Of a stretch of 64,000 nt of DNA, positions 1 through 8,794 are shown piece by piece. The DNA is from Pseudomonas sp. R37(2017) (GTDB lineage Bacteria > Pseudomonadota > Gammaproteobacteria > Pseudomonadales > Pseudomonadaceae). Within the stretch, counting starts at the first letter, position 1, and every line of letters begins with the position of its first letter. Location: positions 404,950 through 468,949 of the forward strand of contig NZ_NEHO01000001.1 of NCBI RefSeq assembly GCF_002113375.1. The letters run 5' to 3'. The position numbers and the translations under genes are program-made. The notes below the pieces were generated by a model. It was not told the DNA's origin. It made no database searches and worked only from the letters and a program-made list of their open reading frames with translations.

Positions 1-656
1 CTGATCGGCGCCGACTGCCGAACCGCGCCATCGCCGAAATACTCTTCGCCGATTTTCACCGGGGCGAACAGCAGCGGAATCGCCGAACTGGCGAGCAAGT
101 GTTCGACCGACAGTTGAGTGGGAACGCCGATGCGTCGATGGCGCAACCAGGCATCGATCCTGCCGCCGCCCTGATAGAAGGTGACAGCCTGACCCGACTC
201 ATAGCCGAACGCCGTGACCGCCACCGCATGCAATTGCTTCTGTGCGATCGCTTCGGCGATGCCGCCCATATGCAGTTTGTGGTTGAGCAAATGTCGCAGC
301 GGAGCGCTGTTGAGCAGCGCCACCGGTATGTGCCTGCCGATGCCGAGCAAACTGTGGCCGACAAAGCGGCTGGCCTGGCGGATCACCCCTGGCCAGTCGC
401 TGCGCAACACCATATGACTGCGAAAGCCCTGCCAGAACGCCGTCAGGCGTTCGATGGCGTTATGAAAGTCCATTGCTCCGCTGGCGAGGCTGACGGCATT
501 GATCGCGCCCGCCGAGGTACCGACGATCACCGGAAACGGGTTGCTCGCCCCCGGCGGCAGCAACTCGGCAATCGCCGCCAGCACCCCGACCTGATAGGCC
601 GCCCGAGCCCCGCCACCGGAAAGAATCAACCCTGTAACCGGTTCAGCTGGACTCAT
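1..656 (-). CDS. Patatin-like phospholipase (3' end outside window)
   Basis: This is a serine lipid acyl hydrolase of the patatin family, probably acting on membrane phospholipids. The N-terminus has the oxyanion-hole motif GGGARAAYQ (residues 14-22) and the nucleophile elbow GTSAG with Ser48. The second dyad residue is the Asp of FGDGAV at about residue 208, close to the window edge. About 218 codons are visible and the stop lies beyond base 1. No signal peptide is seen, so it is a cytoplasmic or membrane-associated type rather than the secreted PlpD type. The ATG at 656 is immediately followed by the conserved glycine-rich start of the fold. A REP pair separates it from the upstream acyltransferase gene on the same strand. 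Its physiological substrate is unknown. Confidence 0.88.
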   Translation of the reverse strand, partial: MSPAEPVTGLILSGGGARAAYQVGVLAAIAELLPPGASNPFPVIVGTSAGAINAVSLASGAMDFHNAIERLTAFWQGFRSHMVLRSDWPGVIRQASRFVGHSLLGIGRHIPVALLNSAPLRHLLNHKLHMGGIAEAIAQKQLHAVAVTAFGYESGQAVTFYQGGGRIDAWLRHRRIGVPTQLSVEHLLASSAIPLLFAPVKIGEEYFGDGAVRQSAPI

Positions 657-706
657 GCACGACTCTCCATGGTGCTTGATGGGATTTCATTGTTTCGACT
701 TGTTCC

Positions 707-811
707 CCTGTAGGAGCGAGCAAGCTCGCGATGGTGGACAACGATAACGCGGGGTACCTGACACCCCCGCCGCGTTTTAACGACCATCGCGAGCTTGCTC
801 GCTCCTACAGG
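707..811. repeat. REP pair (inverted)
   Basis: Two inverted copies of the fluorescent-Pseudomonas REP (TAGGAGCGAGCAAGCTCGCG and its complement) flank a spacer of about 50 bp. Each copy is itself a palindrome around GCGAGC/GCTCGC, so the transcript can fold into a cruciform-like structure between the two minus-strand genes. Confidence 0.85.
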
Positions 812-821
812 GAAGCGGGAT

Positions 822-1754
822 TCAACGGCGCTTGGCGTACAGCTTGGGCTCGCCCGGCGGACGGCTCTTGAAGCGACGGTGGGCCCACAGGTATTGCTCG
901 GGATATTCGCGCAGAACGCCTTCGATCCACTGATTGATGCGTATGCAGTCTTCTTCTTCGGTTTCGCCGGGGAAGCCCTCGAGCGGCGCATGGATCACCA
1001 GGCGATAACCGCTGCCATCCGCCAGACGCTCCTGGGTGAACGGCACCACCAGCGCCTTGCCCAGCCGCGCAAACTTGCTCGTGGCGGTGACGGTCGCGGC
1101 CTGGATGCCGAACAGCGGTACGAAGATGCTTTGCTTGGCGCCGTAGTCCTGATCCGGTGCGTACCAGATCGCCCGGCCCGAGCGCAGCAACTTGAGCATG
1201 CCGCGCACGTCTTCGCGCTCCACCGCCAGCGAGTCGAGGTTATGCCGCTCGCGGCCCTGGCGCTGGATGTAGTCGAACAGCGGGTTCTTGTGCTCGCGGT
1301 ACATGCCGTCGATGGTGTGCTGCTGGCCGAGCAACGCGGCACCGATTTCCAGTGTCGTGAAGTGCAGCGCCATCAGGATCACGCCCCTGCCCTCGCGCTG
1401 GGCCTTTTGCAAATGCTCCAGCCCTTCGACATGAGCGAGATTCGCCAGACGTTTGCGCGACCACCACCAACTCATCGCCATCTCGAAAAAAGCGATGCCG
1501 GTAGAGGCGAAATTCTCCTTGAGCAGGCGTTTGCGTTCAGTGGCGGTCTTTTCGGGAAAACACAGCTCCAGGTTGCGTTTGGCAATGCGCCGCCTGTCGC
1601 CGGCCACGCGATACATCAAAGCGCCCAGGACACGACCGATCCACAGCAGGGCCGGATACGGCAACTGGACGATCAGCCACAACAGCCCCAGGCCACACCA
1701 AAGCGGCCAGAAACGTGGAGATAGAAATGCTTTTCGAAAACGCGGGCGGTCCAT
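822..1754 (-). CDS. htrB: Lipid A biosynthesis lauroyl acyltransferase
   Basis: HtrB/LpxL-family acyltransferase of 310 aa that adds a secondary acyl chain to lipid A at the inner membrane. An N-terminal hydrophobic segment (about residues 14-34) anchors it. The catalytic HX4E motif is HFTTLE at about residue 132. The reading frame stays open upstream to base 2300, but that part is antisense to minC and lacks family similarity, so the ATG at 1754 (MDRPRFRKAF) is taken as the start. It is divergent from minC with about 118 bp between the start codons. The same arrangement of htrB divergent from minCDE is standard in Pseudomonas. Which acyl position is modified cannot be read from the sequence, so htrB versus a paralogue such as lpxL or lpxM is the only doubt. 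Confidence 0.9.
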   Translation of the reverse strand: MDRPRFRKAFLSPRFWPLWCGLGLLWLIVQLPYPALLWIGRVLGALMYRVAGDRRRIAKRNLELCFPEKTATERKRLLKENFASTGIAFFEMAMSWWWSRKRLANLAHVEGLEHLQKAQREGRGVILMALHFTTLEIGAALLGQQHTIDGMYREHKNPLFDYIQRQGRERHNLDSLAVEREDVRGMLKLLRSGRAIWYAPDQDYGAKQSIFVPLFGIQAATVTATSKFARLGKALVVPFTQERLADGSGYRLVIHAPLEGFPGETEEEDCIRINQWIEGVLREYPEQYLWAHRRFKSRPPGEPKLYAKRR

Positions 1755-1872
1755 TAATGCTTCCGGAATGACAATGGCCGCGCATTCTACATCGTTCGAC
1801 CCGGCTTGCGGCCTGCGGGCGTTCTCGTTATAAGTCTCGGCACTTTTAGTGACAAGTCGTTGTATGCCGACC

Positions 1873-2610
1873 ATGAGCCAAACCGAACCGCTAGACCAAG
1901 ATCCCGTGTTCCAGTTGAAGGGCAGCATGCTGGCCATTACGGTGCTGGAACTGGCCCGTAACGACCTCGAAAGCCTTGATCGGCAACTGGCCGCCAAGGT
2001 CGCCCAGGCGCCCAACTTCTTCAGCAACGCGCCGCTGGTACTGGCCCTGGACAAACTCCCGGCCAACGAAGGCGCGGTCGATCTACCCGGTCTGATGCGC
2101 GTGTGCCGCCAGCATGGCCTACGCACCCTGGCGATCCGTGCCAGCCGCATCGAAGACATCGCCGCCGCCATCGCAGTCGACTTGCCGGTGCTGCCACCGT
2201 CCGGTGCCCGGGAGCGTCCACTGGACCTGACCGAAGGCGAACCGAAGAAAAAACCGGAAAAACCGCCCGAGCCGACCATCAAGCCGACGAAAATCATCAC
2301 TTCGCCAGTACGCGGTGGCCAGCAGATTTATGCCCAGGGCAGCGATCTGGTGGTGGTCTCTTCGGTCAGCCCGGGGGCGGAACTTCTCGCCGATGGCAAC
2401 ATCCATGTATACGGCCCGATGCGTGGTCGTGTGTTGGCCGGCGTCAAGGGCGACACCAAGGCGCGGATATTCTGTCAGCAAATGAGCGCTGAACTGATTT
2501 CCATCGCCGGGCATTACAAGGTTTCCGAAGATCTGCGCCGCGACCCTCTATGGGGTTCGGGCGTGCAGGTCAGCCTGTCCGGCGACGTGTTGAACATCAT
2601 TCGGCTTTAA
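1873..2610 (+). CDS. minC: Septum site-determining protein MinC
   Basis: Inhibitor of FtsZ polymerisation that, with MinD, blocks division at the poles; 245 aa. The N-terminal FtsZ-binding domain (about 1-110) is followed by a Pro/Lys/Glu-rich linker (about residues 117-142) and the C-terminal right-handed beta-helix domain beginning near [11 protein letters not shown], which binds MinD. A GTG at 1849 would add eight residues, but the ATG at 1873 (MSQTEPLDQ) gives the usual family N-terminus. It is first in the min cluster, 202 bp before minD, a gap that holds a small palindrome. No oddities are seen in the protein. Confidence 0.96.
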   Translation: MSQTEPLDQDPVFQLKGSMLAITVLELARNDLESLDRQLAAKVAQAPNFFSNAPLVLALDKLPANEGAVDLPGLMRVCRQHGLRTLAIRASRIEDIAAAIAVDLPVLPPSGARERPLDLTEGEPKKKPEKPPEPTIKPTKIITSPVRGGQQIYAQGSDLVVVSSVSPGAELLADGNIHVYGPMRGRVLAGVKGDTKARIFCQQMSAELISIAGHYKVSEDLRRDPLWGSGVQVSLSGDVLNIIRL

Positions 2611-2691
2611 CGGATACTGCCGCATTTTCCAAGCATCTCTAAAACGTAGCGAAAACGGCTCAAACGAAGTAGGAAAAAGGCCGAAAGCAGT

Positions 2692-2708
2692 GTTTACCGG
2701 GGGTAAAC
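2692..2708. repeat. Perfect 7-bp inverted repeat in the minC-minD gap
   Basis: GTTTACC-GGG-GGTAAAC is a perfect dyad about 105 bp upstream of minD. It has no trailing T tract, so it is not an obvious terminator. It could be an operator or an RNA hairpin that affects minD independently of minC. Confidence 0.5.
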
Positions 2709-2812
2709 GCCGCTCAAAACCGGATTCCAGCCAAGGCTGTCCGACTGCAGTAGTTTTTCAGGAGATGTTTTTCAGGGACTGAAAGGTCCTTTTTCCTTAG
2801 GGGTGAAACACC

Positions 2813-3625
2813 TTGGCCAAGATTCTCGTGGTTACATCCGGCAAGGGTGGTGTGGGTAAGACCACCACCAGCGCCGCTATCGGTACCGGCCTCGCTCTGC
2901 GCGGTCACAAAACAGTTATCGTCGACTTCGACGTGGGTTTGCGTAACCTCGACCTGATCATGGGTTGCGAGCGCCGTGTGGTGTATGACTTCGTCAACGT
3001 GGTCAACGGCGAAGCCAACCTGCAACAGGCCCTGATCAAGGACAAGCGCCTGGAAAACCTCTACGTGCTGGCCGCCAGCCAGACCCGCGACAAAGACGCG
3101 CTGACTACCGAAGGCGTGGAAAAAGTCCTGATGGAGCTCAAGGAAACCTTTGAGTTCGTGGTCTGCGACTCCCCGGCGGGCATCGAGAAAGGCGCCCACC
3201 TGGCCATGTACTTCGCCGATGAAGCGGTCGTCGTGACCAACCCGGAAGTCTCCTCGGTGCGTGACTCCGACCGCATGCTCGGCCTGCTGGCCAGCAAGTC
3301 CCGTCGTGCCGAACGCGGTGAAGATCCGATAAAGGAACACCTGCTGATTACCCGTTATCACCCGGAGCGTGTGAGCAAAGGCGAAATGCTCGGCGTAGAA
3401 GACGTCAAGGAAATTCTTTCGGTGACCCTGCTCGGCGTGATCCCGGAATCCCAGGCGGTGCTCAAGGCATCCAACCAGGGTGTGCCGGTGATTCTCGACG
3501 ACCAGAGCGATGCCGGCCAGGCCTACAGCGATACCGTTGACCGCCTGCTGGGCAAGACCGTGGATCATCGATTCCTCGATGTACAGAAGAAGGGATTCTT
3601 CGAGCGCCTGTTTGGAGGCAACTAA
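2813..3625 (+). CDS. minD: Septum site-determining ATPase MinD
   Basis: Membrane-associated ATPase of the ParA/MinD family, 270 aa, that recruits MinC and oscillates with MinE. The deviant Walker A KGGVGKTT covers residues 11-18, with the signature Lys at 11. The C-terminal amphipathic membrane-targeting helix is visible (KKGFFERLFGGN). The start is a TTG at 2813 with a Shine-Dalgarno-like AGGGGTGA just upstream; no in-frame ATG fits the family N-terminus (MAKILVVTSGKGG). It is followed after 3 bp by minE, so the two are surely co-transcribed. Confidence 0.98.
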   Translation: MAKILVVTSGKGGVGKTTTSAAIGTGLALRGHKTVIVDFDVGLRNLDLIMGCERRVVYDFVNVVNGEANLQQALIKDKRLENLYVLAASQTRDKDALTTEGVEKVLMELKETFEFVVCDSPAGIEKGAHLAMYFADEAVVVTNPEVSSVRDSDRMLGLLASKSRRAERGEDPIKEHLLITRYHPERVSKGEMLGVEDVKEILSVTLLGVIPESQAVLKASNQGVPVILDDQSDAGQAYSDTVDRLLGKTVDHRFLDVQKKGFFERLFGGN

Positions 3626-3628
3626 GCA

Positions 3629-3883
3629 ATGAACCTTTTTGACTTCTTTCGTGCCAACAAAAAGCAAAGCACCGCGTCGGTAGCGAAAGAGCGTCTACAG
3701 ATCATCGTGGCGCACGAACGCGGCCAACGCAGCACCCCGGACTACCTGCCGGCCTTGCAGAAGGAACTGGTCGAGGTGATCCGCAAGTACGTCAATATCG
3801 GGTCCGATGACGTGCATGTCGCACTGGAAAGCCAGGGCAGTTGCTCGATTCTGGAACTCAATATCACCCTACCTGATCGCTGA
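3629..3883 (+). CDS. minE: Cell division topological specificity factor MinE
   Basis: MinE, 84 aa, stimulates MinD ATPase and restricts MinCD to the poles. The N-terminus MNLFDFFR is the membrane-binding helix, followed by the MinD-binding anti-MinCD segment ([15 protein letters not shown]) and the C-terminal topological specificity domain. The ATG is 3 bp past the minD stop and has GGAGG just upstream within the end of minD. Length matches the family. Confidence 0.97.
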   Translation: MNLFDFFRANKKQSTASVAKERLQIIVAHERGQRSTPDYLPALQKELVEVIRKYVNIGSDDVHVALESQGSCSILELNITLPDR

Positions 3884-3909
3884 GTCGATCCGTCAGGAGC
3901 CACGGCGGT

Positions 3910-3992
3910 TGTAGGGGCGAGCTTGCTCGCGAAGGTGTGTCAGCGACATAGATTTCGCTGATACTCCATCGCGAGCATGCTCTCTCCTGCAG
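3910..3992. repeat. REP pair (inverted)
   Basis: Two inverted, slightly degenerate REP copies (GTAGGGGCGAGCTTGCTCGCG and GCGAGCATGCTCTCTCCTGC) lie between minE and rluA. The second copy ends about 30 bp before the rluA start. Confidence 0.8.
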
Positions 3993-4024
3993 CCGCCGTT
4001 GGCGTTTGTTACGAGGCTGTTTCA

Positions 4025-4660
4025 ATGCCGTTGTCCAACATCCACATCATCCATCAGGACGCCGCCGTGCTGGTGGTGAACAAACCGACCCTGTTGCTCT
4101 CCGTCCCTGGCCGGGCCGATGACAACAAGGACTGCCTGATCACCCGACTGCAGGAAAACGGCTACCCGGAAGCGCGAATCGTCCATCGGCTGGACTGGGA
4201 GACGTCCGGCATCATCCTGCTGGCCCGGGATCCGGATACCCATCGCGAGCTGTCCCGGCAATTTCACGACCGCGAAACCGAAAAGGCCTACACAGCCCTG
4301 TGCTGGGGTCAGCCGGAACTGGACAGCGGCAGCATCGACCTGCCCTTGCGCTACGACCCGCCGACCAAGCCACGGCACGTGGTCGATCACGAATTCGGCA
4401 AGCACGCGCTGACCTTCTGGCGAGTGCTCGAACGTTGCGGCGACTGGTGCCGCGTTGAACTGACACCGATCACCGGCCGTTCCCACCAGTTGCGCGTGCA
4501 CATGCTCTCCATTGGCCATCCATTGTTGGGCGACGGGCTCTACGCCCACGAGCAGGCGCTGGCAGCCTGGCCGCGCCTGTGCCTGCACGCGAGCATGCTC
4601 ACGTTCACCCATCCCCAGACCGGCGAACGCCTGCGCTTCGAGTGCCCGGCACCGTTCTGA
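4025..4660 (+). CDS. rluA: RluA-type rRNA/tRNA pseudouridine synthase
   Basis: Pseudouridine synthase of the RluA family, 211 aa, expected to modify 23S rRNA U746 and tRNA U32 by homology with E. coli RluA. The catalytic motif HRLDWETSG is present with the nucleophilic Asp at residue 57. The C-terminal RSHQLRVHM motif is also intact. There is no S4 domain, which fits RluA rather than RluC or RluD. The frame is open back to 3977, through a REP copy, so the ATG at 4025 (MPLSNIHIIHQD) is preferred. Downstream of minE in the same orientation, separated by a REP pair. Confidence 0.93.
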   Translation: MPLSNIHIIHQDAAVLVVNKPTLLLSVPGRADDNKDCLITRLQENGYPEARIVHRLDWETSGIILLARDPDTHRELSRQFHDRETEKAYTALCWGQPELDSGSIDLPLRYDPPTKPRHVVDHEFGKHALTFWRVLERCGDWCRVELTPITGRSHQLRVHMLSIGHPLLGDGLYAHEQALAAWPRLCLHASMLTFTHPQTGERLRFECPAPF

Positions 4661-4672
4661 GCGAAGGCGAAC

Positions 4673-4779
4673 CCTGCAGGAGCGAGCATGCTCCGGGCGG
4701 CGTTCCGACGATGAGGCCGGCGCATCCAACATTGATGCTGGCTGACACTCCGCCATCGCGAGCATGCTCGCTCCTACAG
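4673..4779. repeat. REP pair (inverted)
   Basis: A degenerate left copy (GCAGGAGCGAGCATGCTC) and a full right copy (GCGAGCATGCTCGCTCCTAC) flank about 60 bp between rluA and apeB. Confidence 0.8.
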
Positions 4780-4872
4780 ATTCAATTTGGGTGACCAGCC
4801 CCCACCATCAGCGCGGCGCCATTTGACAAGCCAATACGTTAAACTGGCGCCATTGCTGTCTGGAGCTACTTT

Positions 4873-6162
4873 ATGCGCGAAGAGTTGAACCAAGGCCTGA
4901 TCGATTTCCTCAAGGCCTCCCCTACCCCGTTCCATGCCACCGCCAGCCTCGTTCAGCGCCTGGAAGCGGCGGGTTATCAGCGCCTCGACGAGCGCGAACC
5001 GTGGAATACCGAAGCCAACGGCCGTTACTACATCACCCGCAACGACTCTTCGATTGTCGCGATCAAGATGGGCCGCCACTCACCGCTGCATGGCGGCATT
5101 CGCCTGGTCGGCGCCCACACCGACAGCCCGTGCCTGCGGGTCAAGCCGCAACCGGAGTTGCAACGCCAGGGTTTCTGGCAACTGGGTGTCGAAGTCTACG
5201 GCGGCGCGCTGCTGGCGCCATGGTTCGACCGTGACCTGTCCCTGGCCGGCCGCGTAACCTTCCGTCGCGATGGCAAGGTCGAAAGCCAGTTGATCGACTT
5301 CAAGGCTCCGGTCGCGATCATTCCGAACCTGGCGATTCACCTCAACCGTGAAGCCAACATGGGCTGGGCCATCAACGCCCAGACCGAACTGCCGCCGATC
5401 CTCGCGCAATTTGCCGGTGACGAGCGCGTGGACTTCCGTGCCGTGCTCACCAATCAGCTTGCTCTGGAGCATGGCCTGAACGCTGACGTGGTGCTCGATT
5501 ACGAGCTGAGTTTCTACGATACCCAAAGCGCTGCGGTCATTGGCCTGCATGGCGACTTCATCGCCGGCGCGCGGCTGGACAACCTGCTGTCGTGCTACGC
5601 CGGCCTGCAAGCACTGCTGACGGCCGACACCGACGAAACCTGCGTACTGGTCTGCAACGACCACGAAGAAGTCGGCTCCTGCTCTGCCTGTGGTGCCGAT
5701 GGCCCGATGCTTGAACAAACCTTGCGTCGCCTGCTGCCCGAAGGTGATGAATTCGTACGCACCATTCAGAAATCCCTGCTGGTTTCGGCGGACAACGCCC
5801 ATGGTGTGCATCCGAACTACGCCGACAAGCACGATGCCAACCACGGCCCGAAACTCAACGCCGGCCCGGTGATCAAGGTCAACAGCAACCAGCGCTACGC
5901 CACCAACAGCGAAACCGCCGGGTTCTTCCGACACCTGTGCATGGCTGAAGAAGTGCCGGTGCAGAGTTTCGTGGTGCGCAGCGACATGGGCTGTGGCTCG
6001 ACCATCGGCCCGATCACCGCCAGCCACCTGGGCGTGCGCACCGTGGACATCGGCCTGCCGACGTTCGCCATGCACTCGATCCGCGAACTGTGCGGCAGCC
6101 ATGACCTGGCGCACCTGGTCAAGGTACTGAGCGCGTTCTATGCCTGCCGCGAATTGCCGTAA
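4873..6162 (+). CDS. apeB: M18-family aminopeptidase
   Basis: Zinc aminopeptidase of family M18 (aspartyl aminopeptidase type), 429 aa, cytoplasmic. Metal and catalytic motifs are visible: [13 protein letters not shown] with His83, NDHEEVGS in the middle of the protein, and MGCGSTIGP with a downstream His near the C-terminus (FAMHSIREL). The start [22 protein letters not shown] is the usual family N-terminus, with TGGAGC 7 bp upstream of the ATG. It stands between REP pairs and looks monocistronic. Confidence 0.96.
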   Translation: MREELNQGLIDFLKASPTPFHATASLVQRLEAAGYQRLDEREPWNTEANGRYYITRNDSSIVAIKMGRHSPLHGGIRLVGAHTDSPCLRVKPQPELQRQGFWQLGVEVYGGALLAPWFDRDLSLAGRVTFRRDGKVESQLIDFKAPVAIIPNLAIHLNREANMGWAINAQTELPPILAQFAGDERVDFRAVLTNQLALEHGLNADVVLDYELSFYDTQSAAVIGLHGDFIAGARLDNLLSCYAGLQALLTADTDETCVLVCNDHEEVGSCSACGADGPMLEQTLRRLLPEGDEFVRTIQKSLLVSADNAHGVHPNYADKHDANHGPKLNAGPVIKVNSNQRYATNSETAGFFRHLCMAEEVPVQSFVVRSDMGCGSTIGPITASHLGVRTVDIGLPTFAMHSIRELCGSHDLAHLVKVLSAFYACRELP

Positions 6163-6167
6163 CAAAA

Positions 6168-6271
6168 CCCTGTAGGAGCGAGCAAGCTCGCGATGGACGT
6201 GAACGATGACGCTGGACGCCTGACACCCCGCGGTGCTCTCTAGTCCATCGCGAGCGTGCTCGCTCCTACAG
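6168..6271. repeat. REP pair (inverted)
   Basis: Inverted REP copies (TGTAGGAGCGAGCAAGCTCG and CGAGCGTGCTCGCTCCTACA) immediately follow the apeB stop codon. Confidence 0.85.
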
Positions 6272-6336
6272 ATACAGACAACTCCGCTCAAAAAAGCGGC
6301 CTAGACTTCAAGTATCTCCTCGACAAGGCTGTCTCC

Positions 6337-6513
6337 ATGATTTCGCTGTCTACCTTTAACGCCATGCTGATCCCGATTCTCGCCGGAATGCTCCTGCTGG
6401 CTATAGGCTTCAACTTTCGCGACAAAAATGCCGGGGTGTTCGCCATGTGGATCGGCATGCTGACCATTCTCGCGACCGTGGTGATCAAGATCCTCGCCAA
6501 ACTCAACGAATAA
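6337..6513 (+). CDS. Small two-helix inner-membrane protein, unknown function
   Basis: A 58-aa protein starting MISLSTFNAMLIPILAGM and ending ILAKLNE. Two hydrophobic helices (about residues 8-25 and 33-53) are joined by a short charged turn, NFRDKNAG. The frame is open upstream to 6256 through REP sequence, so the ATG at 6337 is chosen. A Shine-Dalgarno-like sequence is weak (AAGGCTG). It sits between apeB and the mechanosensitive channel gene, on the same strand and 78 bp before it. No function is assigned. The compact hydrophobic composition supports a real gene rather than a chance frame. Confidence 0.7.
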   Translation: MISLSTFNAMLIPILAGMLLLAIGFNFRDKNAGVFAMWIGMLTILATVVIKILAKLNE

Positions 6514-6591
6514 TTCATCGCCCTTGTCTCGCATTGATTTTGACGGGCTCGTACACTCGGTCGATCCGCTCCTTGTAAGGTTGACCGCCTA

Positions 6592-8745
6592 GTGCTCGTT
6601 CGTCTTTTTGCCCTCCCGTGTATTGTCCTTGTCTGCCTGATGACGCTGCTGTCAGTAGCGCCCGCCCAGGCGGCCGGCCTGCCAGGCCTGCTCAACCAGG
6701 CCAAGGCGCAGCCCGAGGCACAGGAACCCCTCGGGCAATCCCTGGACGAAGTGATCAAGCAACTGGAAAACGATCAGCAACGCAGCAAGCTGCTGGCCGA
6801 CCTGAAAAAGCTCCGCGATACCACCAGACAGGCCCAGCCGATTACCGAAGAAGGCGTACTCGGTCTGATTGGCGGGACCCTGGCCAGTTTCGAGAAAAAG
6901 TTTTCCGGCGACGACAGCCCCCTCACGCGCTGGTCCAGCGAGTTCGATCAAGCCAGGGAAGAACTGGTGGCCCTTGCCTTGCCGGCCAATGAATGGCTGC
7001 CCATGCTGTTCGCCTTTGCCATGATCCTGATGGTCTGGAGCCTGCTGGCCGCCGCCCTGATCTGGATCAGCCACCGCGTGCGGATGCGTTTCGGCCTGAC
7101 CGAAGAACTGCCGCAACATCCCCGGGCCCTGGATATGCTGCGCTTCGCCTTGCGCAAACTCGGGCCATGGCTGATCGCCCTGGTGATCACGGTCTACCTG
7201 AGTTACGCCCTGCCCTCGTCCCTGGGCAAAAGCCTGGCCATGGTCCTGGCCTATGCACTGGTGGTCGGCACCTGCTTCTCGGCCATTTGCGTGATTGCCT
7301 TTTCCCTGCTTGACGGTCCGCACCGCCATCGCGCCTTGTATATCCTGCGTCACCAGGCGTTTCGGCCGTTGTGGCTGATCGGCAGCTTCGCCGCGTTTGG
7401 CGAAGCGCTGAGCGATCCGCAACTGGTCGACAGCCTCGGCAGCCATCTGGCCCATACCGCCGCGACCGTCGCCAATGTCCTGGCAGCGCTGTCCACGGGG
7501 CGGTTCATCCTGCGTTTCCGCCGGCCGATCGCCCACCTGATCCGCAATCAACCGCTGTCCCAGCGCCTCACCCGCCGCGCTCTCAACGACATCCTGTCGA
7601 TTCTCGGCACCTTCTGGTACGTACCGGCGCTGGTACTGGTGGCCATCTCCCTGTTCGCGACGTTCATTTCTGCCGGCGACACCAGCACCGCTCTGCGCCA
7701 GTCGCTGATCTGTACCGTTTTGCTGGTGTTGTGCATGGTCATCAACGGCCTGGTACGCCGCCACGCCCTCAAACCCCAGCGCGGTATCCGGCGTTACGCC
7801 GTGTATTCGGAACGGCTGAAAAACTTCTTCTACACCATCGTCCACCTGCTGGTGTGGCTGGCCTTCATTGAGCTTGGCCTGCGGGTCTGGGGCATGTCGT
7901 TGATCCGCTTTACCGAAGGCGACGGTCACGAAGTCAGCGTCAAACTGTTCGGCCTCGCCGGCACGCTGCTGTTCGCCTGGCTGATCTGGATTCTCAGCGA
8001 CACCGCCGTGCATCACGCCCTGACCCGTTCACGCAAAGGCCTGGCCAATGCCCGCGCACAGACGATGATGCCGCTGATCCGCAACGTTCTGTTCATCGCG
8101 ATTTTCATCATCGCGCTGATTGTCGCCCTGGCGAACATGGGCATGAACGTCACGCCACTGCTGGCCGGTGCCGGCGTGATCGGCCTTGCCATCGGTTTTG
8201 GTGCGCAGTCATTGGTCGCCGACCTGATTACCGGGCTGTTCATCATCATCGAGGATTCCCTGGCCATCGACGACTACGTGGATGTCGGCGGCCACCTCGG
8301 TACAGTCGAGGGCCTGACCATCCGCACCGTACGCCTGCGGGATATCGACGGTATCGTCCACACCATTCCGTTCAGCGAAATCAAAAGCATCAAGAACTAC
8401 TCCCGGGAGTTCGGCTACGCGATATTCCGGGTCGCCGTGCCCGCCAGCATGGACATCGACAACGCCATCAAACTGATGCGCGAAGTCGCCCAGAAAATGC
8501 GCACCGATCCGCTGCAACGGCGCAATATCTGGTCGCCGCTGGAGTTCCAGGGGGTGGAAAGTTTCGAGTCGGGCAACGCAATCCTTCGCGCCCGGTTCAA
8601 GACTGCGCCCATCAAGCAGTGGGAAGTGTCGCGAGCATTCAATCTGTCACTCAAGCGGCACATGGATGAAGCCGGACTGGATCTGGCGACACCGCGCATG
8701 AGTATCCAAGTCGTCACGGCAGGTAGCGGACCGCAGACAGAGTGA
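6592..8745 (+). CDS. Large MscS-family mechanosensitive ion channel (YbiO-like)
   Basis: A 717-aa MscS-superfamily channel. It has a cleavable signal peptide (CLMTLLSVAPAQAA), a periplasmic helical region (about 25-135), many transmembrane segments, and the C-terminal MscS core. The pore helix reads LLAGAGVIGLAIGFGAQSLV, followed by the beta domain with VDVGGHLGTVEGLTIRTVRLRD. Size and layout resemble E. coli YbiO rather than the small MscS. The start is GTG at 6592 with GTAAGG upstream. Expected role is release of solutes on hypo-osmotic shock. The family assignment is strong; the specific YbiO match is inferred from layout. Confidence 0.9.
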   Translation: MLVRLFALPCIVLVCLMTLLSVAPAQAAGLPGLLNQAKAQPEAQEPLGQSLDEVIKQLENDQQRSKLLADLKKLRDTTRQAQPITEEGVLGLIGGTLASFEKKFSGDDSPLTRWSSEFDQAREELVALALPANEWLPMLFAFAMILMVWSLLAAALIWISHRVRMRFGLTEELPQHPRALDMLRFALRKLGPWLIALVITVYLSYALPSSLGKSLAMVLAYALVVGTCFSAICVIAFSLLDGPHRHRALYILRHQAFRPLWLIGSFAAFGEALSDPQLVDSLGSHLAHTAATVANVLAALSTGRFILRFRRPIAHLIRNQPLSQRLTRRALNDILSILGTFWYVPALVLVAISLFATFISAGDTSTALRQSLICTVLLVLCMVINGLVRRHALKPQRGIRRYAVYSERLKNFFYTIVHLLVWLAFIELGLRVWGMSLIRFTEGDGHEVSVKLFGLAGTLLFAWLIWILSDTAVHHALTRSRKGLANARAQTMMPLIRNVLFIAIFIIALIVALANMGMNVTPLLAGAGVIGLAIGFGAQSLVADLITGLFIIIEDSLAIDDYVDVGGHLGTVEGLTIRTVRLRDIDGIVHTIPFSEIKSIKNYSREFGYAIFRVAVPASMDIDNAIKLMREVAQKMRTDPLQRRNIWSPLEFQGVESFESGNAILRARFKTAPIKQWEVSRAFNLSLKRHMDEAGLDLATPRMSIQVVTAGSGPQTE

Positions 8746-8767
8746 TGCCACCGGTCATGGCTTCTCG

Positions 8768-8791
8768 CTTGAAGCTTGAAGCTTGAAGCTG
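8768..8791. repeat. Short CTTGAAG tandem repeat
   Basis: Three tandem copies of the 8-bp unit CTTGAAGC-like sequence lie in the 49-bp gap between the convergent channel and GntR genes. Related AAGCTTCAAGCTG palindromic sequence recurs at 14531-14616. Confidence 0.6.
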
Positions 8792-8794
8792 CGT

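Noticed and set aside
822..2300. Very long minus-strand frame reading through minC into the acyltransferase
   Set aside because: The upstream half is antisense to minC and has no protein-like character; the conserved acyltransferase begins at 1754.
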